A DNA stretch of 64,000 nt from assembly GCF_013415885.1 (NCBI RefSeq), contig NZ_CP058910.1, positions 4,092,001 through 4,156,000 of the forward strand, in the 5' to 3' direction. The DNA comes from Halosimplex rubrum. GTDB taxonomy: Archaea; Halobacteriota; Halobacteria; Halobacteriales; Haloarculaceae. Shown one piece after another: positions 16,810 to 24,952 of the stretch; position 1 is the stretch's first letter; each line of letters begins with the position of its first letter. The notes below the pieces were generated by a model, which did not search any database, was not told the DNA's origin, and was given only the letters and a program-made list of their open reading frames with translations. The position numbers and the translations under genes were made by a program.

Positions 16810-18548
16810 GCCGCAACGACGAGATCGCCGACCGCCTCGAGGAGTTCGCCGACCGCCTCGAAGCCGACGGCGTCGAGTACAAACCGCGCGCCTACCGTCG
16901 CGCCGCCGAGAACGTCCGCGACTCGCCCGCCGACGTGGCCGGCCTCGCCGCCGACGACGGCGAGGCCGCCATCGGCGAGATCGAGGGCGTCGGCGACGCC
17001 ATCTCCGCCAAGATCGTCGAGTACGTCGAGACCGGCGAGATCGAGGAGCTGGAAGCCCTGCGCGCGGAGATGCCCGTCGACATTGGCGCACTCACCCGCG
17101 TCGAGGGCGTCGGCCCGAAGACGGTCGGCAGCCTCTACGAGGCGCTCGGCGTCGAGACGCTCGACGACCTCGAGGCGGCGGCCGAGGCCGAGGAGATCCG
17201 CGATGTCAGCGGTTTCGGCGCCAAGACCGAAGGGAACATCCTGGAGAACATCGAATTCGCCCGCGAAGCGACCGAGCGCGAGTTACTGGGCGAGGCCCGC
17301 CCCCGCGGCGAGGGTGTCGTCTCGTATCTGGACGGGCAGTCCGGCGTCGAGCGGATCGACCTCGCGGGGTCGCTGCGGCGCTGGAAGGAGACCATCGGCG
17401 ACGTGGACGTGCTCGTCGGCAGCGACGACGCCGAGGCGGTGGTCGCGGCGTTCGTCGACTGGCCGGAGGCCGACGCCGTCATCGAGGCCGGCGACCAGAA
17501 GGCCAGCGTCCGCTCGGGGGAGGTCCGCGTCGACCTCCGGGTCGTCGACCCCGCTGAGTTCGGGAGCGCGCTGCAGTACTTCACCGGCAGCAAGGACCAC
17601 AACGTCAAACTCCGGAACGTCGCCATCGAGGCGGACCTGAAGATGAACGAGTACGGCGTCTTCGATGTCTCCGACGTGGACGACCCCGACGCCGACCAGC
17701 GAGCGGGCGAGCGCGTGGCGGGGGAGACCGAGGCGGGGATGTACGAGGCGCTGGACCTGCCGTGGATGCCCCCCGAGATCCGGGAGAACTGGGGGGAGAT
17801 CGAGGCCGCGCAGGCGGGCGAACTGCCGGATCTCGTCGAGCCGTCGGCGATCCGCGGCGACCTCCACACCCACACGGGCTGGTCGGACGGCGACCACACG
17901 GTCGCGGAGATGGTCGAGGGCGCCGCCGCCTTCGGCCACGACTACGTCGCGATCACCGACCACGCCACCGGGCCGGGGATGGTCGGCGGCGTCGGCGTCC
18001 CCGACGAGGAGTTGCGCGAGCAACTGGAGGAGGTCCGAGCGGTCGCCGACGAGGCCGACATCGAGGTGTTCTCCGGCGTCGAGGCCAACGTCGGCACCGA
18101 CGGATCGGTCTCGGTGGCCGACGACCTGCTGGCCGAGCTGGACGTGGTCGTCGCCTCGCCCCACGCCGGGCTGGACGGCGACGGCACCGACCGGCTCGTC
18201 GCGGCCGCCGAGCACCCCGAGGTCGATATCATCGGCCACCCGACGGGCCGATACATCAACCAGCGGTCGGGGCTGGACGTGGACGTCGAGCGGCTGGCGT
18301 CGGCCGCGGCCGAGTCCGACACCGCGCTGGAGGTCAACTCGAACCCGGCCCGGCTGGACCTGGGCGGCGGCGCGGTCAAGGCCGCGGTCGATTCGGGAGC
18401 GACGATCGCCGTCGATACCGACGCCCATCGGCCCGAGAGCTACGAACTCGTCCGCTACGGCGTCCACACGGCGCGTCGGGGCTGGGCCCAACAGACCGAC
18501 GTACTCAATACGCGAGGCGTCGAAGGCCTGCGCGAGTTCCTCGAATGA
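16806..18548 (+). CDS. polX: DNA polymerase X family protein with PHP domain
   Basis: 580 aa, the normal bacterial/archaeal PolX length. Helix-hairpin-helix repeats (IGEIEGVGDAISAKIVEYV about 57-74; LTRVEGVGPKTVGSLYEALG about 96-115). Polymerase-beta-like palm GSLRRWKETIGDVDVLV with catalytic Asp199 and Asp201. C-terminal PHP phosphoesterase domain (GDLHTHTGWSDGDHT, YVAITDHATG, DTDAHR). The family fills short gaps in base-excision repair, and the PHP domain gives 3'-5' exonuclease or AP-endonuclease activity. Overlaps both neighbours by four bases (ATGA). Confidence 0.93.
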   Translation: MSRNDEIADRLEEFADRLEADGVEYKPRAYRRAAENVRDSPADVAGLAADDGEAAIGEIEGVGDAISAKIVEYVETGEIEELEALRAEMPVDIGALTRVEGVGPKTVGSLYEALGVETLDDLEAAAEAEEIRDVSGFGAKTEGNILENIEFAREATERELLGEARPRGEGVVSYLDGQSGVERIDLAGSLRRWKETIGDVDVLVGSDDAEAVVAAFVDWPEADAVIEAGDQKASVRSGEVRVDLRVVDPAEFGSALQYFTGSKDHNVKLRNVAIEADLKMNEYGVFDVSDVDDPDADQRAGERVAGETEAGMYEALDLPWMPPEIRENWGEIEAAQAGELPDLVEPSAIRGDLHTHTGWSDGDHTVAEMVEGAAAFGHDYVAITDHATGPGMVGGVGVPDEELREQLEEVRAVADEADIEVFSGVEANVGTDGSVSVADDLLAELDVVVASPHAGLDGDGTDRLVAAAEHPEVDIIGHPTGRYINQRSGLDVDVERLASAAAESDTALEVNSNPARLDLGGGAVKAAVDSGATIAVDTDAHRPESYELVRYGVHTARRGWAQQTDVLNTRGVEGLREFLE

Positions 18549-19147
18549 CCGGCGACGAGTCCGACACCGACGAGCGCGCGAGCGACCGGCGAGCGAGCAC
18601 CGCGACCGCCGACGCGGTCGCGGACGAGGGCGCGGACCGGGGCGACCGCGGTGGTCGCGGCGACGGCGACGGGGGCGAGTTCCCCCAGGAGCCGGCGGGC
18701 GAGACGGCGCTGTTGCTCGACACCATGCTCGGGAAGCTGGCGACGTACCTGCGGATGTGCGGGTACGACGCCGCCTACGCGGGCGAGCGCGGTATCGAGG
18801 CCGACGACGACGTGCTGGCGCTCGCCCACACCGAAGGGCGGGTGCTGGTGACCCGCGACCGCGAGCTGGCGGCCCGCGCCGAGCGGTCCCAGCCCCTCTC
18901 GACGCGGGAGGTGACCGAGCAACTGCTCGAACTGCGGCGGTCGGGATTCGACCTCGAACTCGCCGACGAGCCCGCGCGCTGCTCGGCCTGTAACGGCCCG
19001 CTCGAACGCGTCGACCGGACCGAACCGACGCCCGACTACGCTCCCGAGACTCACGAGGAGACCGTCTGGCGCTGCCGTAACTGCGGTCAGCACTTCTGGA
19101 AAGGCAGCCACTGGGACGACGTGGCGGGCACGCTCGACGACCTGTGA
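18545..19147 (+). CDS. Mut7-C RNase-domain protein (PIN-like fold with zinc ribbon)
   Basis: 200 aa. The first 50 residues are low-complexity and charged (ERASDRRASTATADAVADEG), an unusual lead for the family. Residues about 54-130 (LLLDTMLGKLATYLRMCGYDAAYAGERGIEADDDVLALAHTEGRVLVTRDRELAAR) are the Mut7-C PIN-like nuclease core with its Asp residues. The end carries a zinc ribbon (CSACNGPL...CRNCGQHFWKGSHWDD). Likely an RNase or nucleic-acid-binding protein. Coupled to PolX by an ATGA overlap. Confidence 0.85.
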   Translation: MTGDESDTDERASDRRASTATADAVADEGADRGDRGGRGDGDGGEFPQEPAGETALLLDTMLGKLATYLRMCGYDAAYAGERGIEADDDVLALAHTEGRVLVTRDRELAARAERSQPLSTREVTEQLLELRRSGFDLELADEPARCSACNGPLERVDRTEPTPDYAPETHEETVWRCRNCGQHFWKGSHWDDVAGTLDDL

Positions 19148-19179
19148 GCGAACCGTCGGCGTCCGGCAAGCAACACGGA

Positions 19180-19186
19180 TTAATAA
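19180..19186 (+). promoter_or_regulatory. TATA-like box for the DUF5797-like gene
   Basis: TTAATAA in GC-rich context, 25-31 bases before the ATG at 19211. A GGAGGA stretch directly touches the ATG, too close to act as a normal ribosome-binding site. Confidence 0.45.
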
Positions 19187-19210
19187 CCCGGTGAACCTAC
19201 CCTCGGAGGA

Positions 19211-19705
19211 ATGACGCTATCGGACGAGGCCCGCGAGCGACTCGCGGACGTGGTGGCGCTCCAGCCGACGAAAAACGCCGAGTTGCAGGCCCAGTGGGAC
19301 ATGGACAGCGGGAGCGACGTCCACCAGTACCTCGAATCCGAGCTGAAAGACTACTACTACCGCGACGAGGACAGTCTCATCTGCGCCACCCCGGAGGCCA
19401 ACAGCCTGGTCGGCGACGACGTGGAGGGCGAGATCGACGAACAGGTCGTCACCGTCCCCGCGTTGCAGGCCGCGGCGATCGACGCCCTCCCCGACCACGA
19501 CGACGAGCCCCAGAGCGTCGTCGCGACGCTGCACGACCTGCGCGACGCCGGTCGCGACCCCGAGGTCGACGAGGTGCGCTCGGCGCTGCGCTCGCTCGCC
19601 GAGAAGGGCGTCGTCGAGCGCGTCCAGAAGACCGTCCCGACCTACCGGCTGGCCGTCGAGCGCGACGCGCTCGAAGTGCAGCGGCTCGACGACGAGAGCG
19701 ACTGA
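19211..19705 (+). CDS. DUF5797-like winged-helix protein
   Basis: 164 aa. MTLSDEARERLADVVALQPTKNAELQAQWDMDSGSDVHQYLESELKDYYYRDEDSLICATPEA looks like a winged-helix domain whose wing ends in YYYRDEDSLI. The second half (SVVATLHDLRDAGRDPEVDEVRSALRSLAEKGVVERVQKTVPTYRLAV) reads as another winged helix. It resembles the haloarchaeal family DUF5797, probably a DNA-binding regulator; its targets are unknown. Monocistronic with its own TATA-like box; the next gene begins 98 bases later. Confidence 0.78.
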   Translation: MTLSDEARERLADVVALQPTKNAELQAQWDMDSGSDVHQYLESELKDYYYRDEDSLICATPEANSLVGDDVEGEIDEQVVTVPALQAAAIDALPDHDDEPQSVVATLHDLRDAGRDPEVDEVRSALRSLAEKGVVERVQKTVPTYRLAVERDALEVQRLDDESD

Positions 19706-19803
19706 CCGACGGCGACGACCGACGGCGAACGGTGCGGCCCGCTCGCACCGGTCGGCCCCGTCGAACGGAGTCGTTTACGGGCTCGCGGCCGTACGGCCGG
19801 GCG

Positions 19804-20127
19804 ATGACCGCCTTCGACCCGGAGAAGTTCGAGGACAAGTACGTCCACTACATGGACGAGCTACAGGCCGCGTACAAGAACGCCTACCAGCACTTCCACG
19901 GTCGATACGACTCGACGCTGCTCAAAGCGATCGACCGCCGCGTGCTCGACGAGAGCGAACCGCTGTACCAGGGTGACGGCGAGTTCCGGGTCGAACTCCC
20001 GGAGAATCCGCGCGAACGGGCGGGAGACCTGCCGGTCGACGACGAGACGTTCGACGCCGTCCTCGACGAGTTCGTCGAGCGAATCGAACTGGAGTTGCGG
20101 CGGATCTTCGGGTTCGAGGAGGACTGA
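19804..20127 (+). CDS. DUF5783-like small haloarchaeal protein
   Basis: 107 aa, MTAFDPEKFEDKYVHYMDELQAAYKNAYQHFHGRYDSTLLKAIDRRVLDESEPLYQGDGEFRVELPENP..., ending in a helix (VLDEFVERIELELRRIFGFEED). Soluble, acidic, mostly helical. Resembles the haloarchaeal family DUF5783; function unknown. It converges on the DUF5787-like gene with a 37-base gap. Start at the ATG at 19804; the longer frame to 19294 is a shadow of the preceding gene. Confidence 0.75.
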   Translation: MTAFDPEKFEDKYVHYMDELQAAYKNAYQHFHGRYDSTLLKAIDRRVLDESEPLYQGDGEFRVELPENPRERAGDLPVDDETFDAVLDEFVERIELELRRIFGFEED

Positions 20128-20164
20128 GTGCGGGTCGCGCGCCGTACCGAACGGTCGCAGCCGC

Positions 20165-21247
20165 CTACGCTCTCTCGTCCAGCTCGGGTCGCTGACGCCG
20201 CCGCTGGCGCTCCAGCAGTCGCTTGATCCCCTTGCCCGGCCCGCCGGAGATGGGCCAGTCGCCCGACCGCCACACCGGCGGTTCGGGTTCGAACTCCGAG
20301 CAGGAGCCCGAGCACTCGCCGGCGGTGGGGTGACATTCCTTCGCGGCGCAGTACGGGAGAAACCCCGCGGACTCGTCGGTGAGCCGGAAGTGTCGGCAGT
20401 CGGGGCGCATCGTGTCGGCGTAGGAACGCCAGCCGCGGCCGTAGGCCCGCTCGGCGAGTTCGAGCCGCTTGTCGGCCTTCCACTCCGGATCGGCGTACTC
20501 GAAGCGGGCTGCCGAGGCGTCGCGGTCCCCACCAGCCGGTCGTTCGAGAATTCTGGTACCGGGGTCGTCGACGGGCAGCGAGCGGGGGTGCCAGGACACC
20601 GCCGCGTCGCCCGCCGCGTCGACCGTGAGGACGCCCGCCTCGACGGGCACGTCCTCGATCAGCGCCGGCTCGACGGTCCCGCCTGTCTCGGTCGTGGCGA
20701 CCCACACCTCGTCGGCGAGCGAGATCGCCACGTCGCGCTCCAGTTGCGGGCCGAGCGCGCGGGCGGCGCTGGCGTCCAGATCCGGCTTGTTCTCGATGGC
20801 GACGATCCGCTCGACCCAGTCGGGGTAGACCCACTTTCGCCGGATCTCGACGCGGTTGTTCGACCGGCGACGGGTCTCGACGACCCCGCGGTCGGCCGCC
20901 TCGTGAACCGCCTCGCGGACGTACCGCCAGGGGTAGCCCGGATCCGGGAGAGCGTCGCGGTACCAGGTCCACTCCGCCGGCGCGTTGCGGACGACGTGGA
21001 GCAGGTCCGAGTCGAGTTCGTCGAGCCCGAAGTTCGCCCGCAGGGCCAGTCCCTCGGGGTCGCACTCGACGACGACGGTGTCCCATCGGCGCCGCTTGGT
21101 CCCGATCTGTCGGGCGACGACGGCGACGCTGTCGCCGTCCCCGGTTTCGGTCCCCGCTGGCGGCCACGCCCGCTCGGCCCACTGACAGACCGCCAGCTCG
21201 AAGAGAAACTCCGAGTCGTCGACCGCACCGCCGCCCGTGGGTGACAC
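20165..21247 (-). CDS. DUF5787-like protein (PDDEXK-nuclease-like appearance)
   Basis: 360 aa from GTG at 21247 (the frame is open to 21370). DDSEFLFELAVCQWAERAWPP, WDTVVVECD and VERIVAIENKPDLDASAARALGPQLERDVAISLADEVWVAT resemble a restriction-endonuclease-like core with a D...E-x-K pattern (IENKPD). The middle contains a likely winged helix (WRYVREAVHEAADRGVVETRRRSNNRVEIRRKWVYP). The C-terminus holds a Cys/His cluster (CRHFRL...YCAAKECHPTAGECSGSCSEF), perhaps metal- or Fe-S-binding. I associate it with the haloarchaeal family DUF5787; the nuclease reading is my inference. Confidence 0.65.
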   Translation of the reverse strand: MSPTGGGAVDDSEFLFELAVCQWAERAWPPAGTETGDGDSVAVVARQIGTKRRRWDTVVVECDPEGLALRANFGLDELDSDLLHVVRNAPAEWTWYRDALPDPGYPWRYVREAVHEAADRGVVETRRRSNNRVEIRRKWVYPDWVERIVAIENKPDLDASAARALGPQLERDVAISLADEVWVATTETGGTVEPALIEDVPVEAGVLTVDAAGDAAVSWHPRSLPVDDPGTRILERPAGGDRDASAARFEYADPEWKADKRLELAERAYGRGWRSYADTMRPDCRHFRLTDESAGFLPYCAAKECHPTAGECSGSCSEFEPEPPVWRSGDWPISGGPGKGIKRLLERQRRRQRPELDERA

Positions 21248-21380
21248 GACCCGACGTAGGCGCCGCCGGGCGGATATACGTTTCGCGAACCGGTACCAGT
21301 GCGACGGGTCGTCGACCGGTGCTCGACCTCGATACCCGCGGCCGAACGTCGGAGTGTCCCTACCTGTCACTGGTACGTAG

Positions 21381-21387
21381 TTTTAAA
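21381..21387 (+). promoter_or_regulatory. TATA-like box for the DUF5684-like gene
   Basis: TTTTAAA, 25-31 bases before the ATG at 21412, fitting a leaderless transcript. Confidence 0.5.
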
Positions 21388-21411
21388 TGAGGACGCGCCG
21401 CAGGTGCGACC

Positions 21412-21825
21412 ATGGTCGGAGATCCACAGGGGGTCGGAGTCGGAGCGGTGCTACAGGCGGGTCCGAGCGCGGGCGAGGCGTTCTTCTCGACGTTCCTCGT
21501 CCTGTTCGGCGCGGTGCTGCTGGTGACGCTGGTCAGTGTCGCGGGGGTGTGGAAGACCTTCGAGAAGGCGGGACAGCCCGGCTGGGCCGCCGTCGTCCCG
21601 GTCTACAACGTCTACGTCCTCGTCGCGGAGATCGCCGACCGCGACATCCTGTGGGTGCTGTTGAGCATCTTCGTCCCCATCGCCGCGGTGATCCCGATGA
21701 TCGACGTGGCGAAGGCGTTCGGCAAGGGGACCGGCTACGGGGTCGGGCTCGCGTTCCTCGGGTTCGTCTTCTTCCCGTTGCTGGGCTTCGGCGACGCTCG
21801 CTACCGCGGCGCGTCTCCCTACTGA
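21412..21825 (+). CDS. DUF5684-like membrane protein
   Basis: 137 aa, three or four helices. The signature WKTFEKAGQPGWAAVVPVYNVYVLVAEIADRDILWVLLSIFVPIAAVIPMIDVAKAFGKGTGYGVGLAFLGFVFFPLLGFGDARYRG is that of DUF5684, a domain often attached to signal-peptidase-like or pilus-associated proteins but here alone. Function unknown. Starts at an ATG 25 bases after a strong TATA-like box. Confidence 0.82.
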   Translation: MVGDPQGVGVGAVLQAGPSAGEAFFSTFLVLFGAVLLVTLVSVAGVWKTFEKAGQPGWAAVVPVYNVYVLVAEIADRDILWVLLSIFVPIAAVIPMIDVAKAFGKGTGYGVGLAFLGFVFFPLLGFGDARYRGASPY

Positions 21826-21910
21826 GACCGGCGCGGTCGCTACCGACGCGGCTGGTCGCCGACAGCGGTCGACCGTCCCCGCGCGGGCGGCTCCCGCGAC
21901 GCGGCCGTCG

Positions 21911-22360
21911 TCACTCCTCGTCGTCTTCGTCCTCGTCGTCGGCGAGTTTCTCGTCGAGGAACTCGTGGGCCTCTTCGAGTATCTCGCGGGGGCCGTCCTG
22001 CGTGACGGTGTTGATGGCCTGTTCGTAGTCGCGCCACTGCAGGTCGCGGTGCTCGTGGGAGAGCTCCGCCGACGCCTCGAACGAGCGGGCGATGAACAGG
22101 TGTACGGTCTTGTGGATCGTGTTGCCGTTGGCTTCGAACACGTAGTCGTAGTCCTCTCGGAAGCCGTCCAAGAGCCGGAAATCGCCGATCCCGGCCTCCT
22201 CTTTCACTTCGCGGATGGCGGTCTGCTGGAGCTCCTCCTCGCCCTCGACGCCCCCTTTCGGGAACTCCCAGTCGCCCGGGCGACTCTTCAGGAGGAGGTA
22301 CTCCCGCCGGCCACGCGTATCGCGAAAGAGGATGGCTCCCGCGCTCGTGGCCTCTATCAT
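21911..22360 (-). CDS. Nudix hydrolase, diadenosine-tetraphosphatase type
   Basis: 149 aa. A complete Nudix box (GGVEGEEELQQTAIREVKEEAGI) follows LLLKSRPGDWEFPKG, the typical lead of Ap4A/bis(5'-nucleosyl)-tetraphosphate hydrolases. The C-terminus is very acidic (ADDEDEDDEE). It would cleave nucleoside diphosphate-linked compounds with Mg. The ATG at 22360 is preferred to 22381, because a CTTAAG TATA-like box at 22384-22389 would leave no room for the longer form. Confidence 0.85.
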   Translation of the reverse strand: MIEATSAGAILFRDTRGRREYLLLKSRPGDWEFPKGGVEGEEELQQTAIREVKEEAGIGDFRLLDGFREDYDYVFEANGNTIHKTVHLFIARSFEASAELSHEHRDLQWRDYEQAINTVTQDGPREILEEAHEFLDEKLADDEDEDDEE

Positions 22361-22383
22361 TGCCACTAAGTACTCTATCACTC

Positions 22384-22389
22384 CTTAAG
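22384..22389 (-). promoter_or_regulatory. TATA-like box for the Nudix gene
   Basis: CTTAAG, 24-29 bases upstream of the chosen ATG at 22360; it lies within an imperfect inverted repeat (CACTAAG...CTTAAGTG). Confidence 0.4.
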
Positions 22390-22485
22390 TGAATATCGGA
22401 GCGTCGTCACGGTGACCACTCGGGTTCCCAACATGACCTGGGGGCAAACGCATGGCTTATCCCGGTGCCCGGCGACCGGACGGAC

Positions 22486-22800
22486 ATGCCCTTCGTCACG
22501 AAGCTCACGTTCACGAGCGGGGACCGACGGCTCCTCGACGACGTCGTCGACGGGGTCAAGGCCGCCGCCGAGCGCAAGGGCGTGGAGCTGAAAGGGCCCC
22601 ATCCCCAGCCGCCGACGGACCACCGCGTCCCCCAGTCCAAGCGGCTGGCCGCCGACGGCGGGAGTTTCGAGCCCTGGCAGTACACCGCCTACACCCGCAC
22701 CGTCGAGGTCCACGGCCACGACGACTTCGCCCGCTCGGTCGCCGGCGACGACTACCCCGACCGCATCCACGTCGAAGCCGAGATCGAACAGGTCCGCTGA
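22486..22800 (+). CDS. uS10-like ribosomal-protein paralogue
   Basis: 104 aa, MPFVTKLTFTSGDRRLLDDVVDGVKAAAERKGVELKGPHPQPPTDHRVPQSKRLAADGGSFEPWQYTAYTRTVEVHGHDDF.... The order beta-alpha-beta, KGPHPQPP loop and YTRTVEVHG strand match the S10/mL48 fold. It is not the canonical ribosomal S10, which in archaea usually sits beside EF-1 alpha; the basic rRNA-contact stretch is weaker and the tail differs. Its role may be ribosomal or something else. It is not within a ribosomal operon. Confidence 0.75.
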   Translation: MPFVTKLTFTSGDRRLLDDVVDGVKAAAERKGVELKGPHPQPPTDHRVPQSKRLAADGGSFEPWQYTAYTRTVEVHGHDDFARSVAGDDYPDRIHVEAEIEQVR

Positions 22801-22915
22801 GTTCGAGCCGGCGACGCGTCGCTGTTTTCGAAGGTCTCGCGGCCACGGCGCCGTCCCGGCGATCGAAACCGCCGTCGCCGAAACCGACACGTTCTCGCGG
22901 CGCCCACCACCCCGT

Positions 22916-24196
22916 ATGAGCGCGCCGAGTCGCGAGCGACTGGTCGAGTTACGCAGGGCGTTCCACCGCAGGCCCGAGCCAGCCTGGCGGGAGTTCTGGA
23001 CGACCGCGCGGATCGTCGACGAACTCGAAGCGATGGACGTGGACGAACTCCTGGTCGGCCCGGAGGTGCTCGCCGACGGGGAACGCATCGCCGTCCCGGA
23101 CGACGAGGAACTCCGGCGGTGGTACCGCCAGGCCGAGGAGGCGGGCGCGAACCCAGAGACCCTGGAGCGACTGCGCGGCGGGCACACGGGCGCCGCGGCG
23201 GTCCTCGAACGGGGGTCGGGTCCGACGGTCGCCCTGCGGGTCGACATCGACGGCCTCCCGCGCGCGGAGTCGGACGACGACGCGCACGTCCCCGCTCGCG
23301 AGGGCTTCCGGTCGGAACACGAGGGGGCGATGCACGCCTGCGGCCACGACGCCCACGTGACGATCGGGCTCGGCGTGCTGGAGGCGGTCGCCGGCAGCGA
23401 CTTCTCGGGGACGCTGAAGGTGTGCTTCCAGCCCGCCGAGGAGGCGATCGGCGGCGGGAAACCGATGGCCGAGAGCGGCCTGCTCGACGACGTCGACTAC
23501 CTGCTGGCCGTTCACGTCGGCCTCGACCATCCGACGGGGGAGGTCGTCGCGGGCGTCGAGGGGTTCCTGGCGGTCCACCAGTTCCGGGCGGACTTCTCGG
23601 GCGAGTCGGCCCACGCCGGCGGCCGACCGGGGTCGGGGCGCAACGCCGTCCAGGCGATGGCCGCCGCGGTGGGGAACCTCTACGCGATCCCCCGTCACGA
23701 GGACGGCGTGACCCGGGTCAACGCCGGGAGGGTCGGGGGCGGGAGCGCGACGAACGTGATCCCGGAGACGGCGTACATCGAGGGCGAGGTCCGCGGCGAG
23801 ACGACCGAACTCATGGAGTACATGCGCGACCGCGCCCGCTCGGTGATCGAGGGCGCGGCGGCGATGCACGACTGCGACGCCGAGTTGACGCCCGAGGGCG
23901 AGGCGCCGGGCGCCGAGAGCGACGACGCCGTCGTCGACGTGGTCGAGGCGATCGCGGGGCGGACGGCGGGCGTCGACTCCGTGGTGCGCAACGACGACCT
24001 GGGCGGGAGCGAGGACGCCACCGTCCTGATGAACCGTGTCCACGAGCGGGGCGGGCGAGCGGCGTACGTCGGCGTCGGCACCGACCATCCGGGGGGCCAC
24101 CACACCGCGACCTTCGACGTGGACGAGGACTCGCTGGTCCCGGGCGTCGAGGTGCTGGCCGGGACGATCCTGGCGCTCGCGCGCGACCGGCCCTGA
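22916..24196 (+). CDS. M20-family amidohydrolase, AbgA-like
   Basis: 426 aa. The start LVELRRAFHRRPEPAWREFWTTARIVDELEAM and the insertion EVLADGERIAVPDDEELRRWYRQAEEAGANPETLERLRGGHTGAAAVLERG match the AbgA subunit of p-aminobenzoyl-glutamate hydrolase. Metal-site motifs MHACGHDAHVTIGLG, FQPAEEAIGGGKPM and the lid sequence SGESAHAGGRPGSGRNAVQAM are present. It probably cleaves an N-acyl amino acid or folate-breakdown product; no AbgB partner is adjacent. Monocistronic. Confidence 0.85.
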   Translation: MSAPSRERLVELRRAFHRRPEPAWREFWTTARIVDELEAMDVDELLVGPEVLADGERIAVPDDEELRRWYRQAEEAGANPETLERLRGGHTGAAAVLERGSGPTVALRVDIDGLPRAESDDDAHVPAREGFRSEHEGAMHACGHDAHVTIGLGVLEAVAGSDFSGTLKVCFQPAEEAIGGGKPMAESGLLDDVDYLLAVHVGLDHPTGEVVAGVEGFLAVHQFRADFSGESAHAGGRPGSGRNAVQAMAAAVGNLYAIPRHEDGVTRVNAGRVGGGSATNVIPETAYIEGEVRGETTELMEYMRDRARSVIEGAAAMHDCDAELTPEGEAPGAESDDAVVDVVEAIAGRTAGVDSVVRNDDLGGSEDATVLMNRVHERGGRAAYVGVGTDHPGGHHTATFDVDEDSLVPGVEVLAGTILALARDRP

Positions 24197-24219
24197 GCGG
24201 GGGAAGACGAGCCCCGAAC

Positions 24220-24699
24220 TCAGGCCGCGGGGCCGCGCCAGCGGTAGAGGACCCGTCCGCTCGCGGCACCGGGTTCGACCCACGAGACGGAGATCTCCGT
24301 CCGCGAGAGGTCGAGCCGGCTCGCCGCCGCCGGACAGACCGTCCCGACGGTGACCTGCGCGTCCGTCCCGGCGGCGACGGTCGACCCCGGGAACCCGAGC
24401 TCCCCGAGGTCGTAGCGGTCGGTGACCGACCCGACGCCCCGACACCCCGCGTTAGCGACGTGGACCTCTACGTTCTCGCCGGCCACGACGTCGCCGCCGG
24501 TGAACTCGACCGTGAGTTCGTGACCGCCCCTGTCGACGTCGAACTCGCTCTGGACCGCGACGGTGGGCGACCCCGACAGCGATCCCTCGAACCCCATGAA
24601 GAACGTCGCCGCCGTGGCCGCCAGCAGGACGGTGATCGCGACCATCAGGATGACCCCGATGACCGGTGAAACAGCTCTCGACGAGTCGCTCCCTATCAT
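24220..24699 (-). CDS. archaeal type IV pilin
   Basis: 159 aa. The N-terminus MIGSDSSRAVSPVIGVILMVAITVLLAATAATFFMGF is the haloarchaeal type IV pilin signature: a short charged leader cut by the prepilin peptidase PibD after the Arg (SSR/AVSPVIG), then the hydrophobic assembly helix. The rest is a beta-rich extracellular domain with two Cys (NAGCRG, GTVCPA) that might form a disulfide. No pil ATPase is nearby. Start at 24699; a TATA-like minus-strand TATTTATA lies about 125 bases upstream, implying a leader. Confidence 0.9.
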   Translation of the reverse strand: MIGSDSSRAVSPVIGVILMVAITVLLAATAATFFMGFEGSLSGSPTVAVQSEFDVDRGGHELTVEFTGGDVVAGENVEVHVANAGCRGVGSVTDRYDLGELGFPGSTVAAGTDAQVTVGTVCPAAASRLDLSRTEISVSWVEPGAASGRVLYRWRGPAA

Positions 24700-24952
24700 G
24701 CTTGCCTTCCCCACGCGCGCCTGAACGCTGTCCGGACGCCCCCACGGGGCGGCGACCCCAGCCGACGCCCCGTGCTCGCCCGGACCGTTCCCCACCGCGC
24801 GTTACCGATCGGTACATCGAGGAATACATATAAATATTCGTCATCATCTACGGAGTAGTCACCGCTTACTGTCCAGAATGTCGCGAGTTCCCGGTCGATC
24901 CGGCGGCTCCGGGGTCGGTGGGAAGCGGTCGGGACGGGGACGGCGCGAGCGC

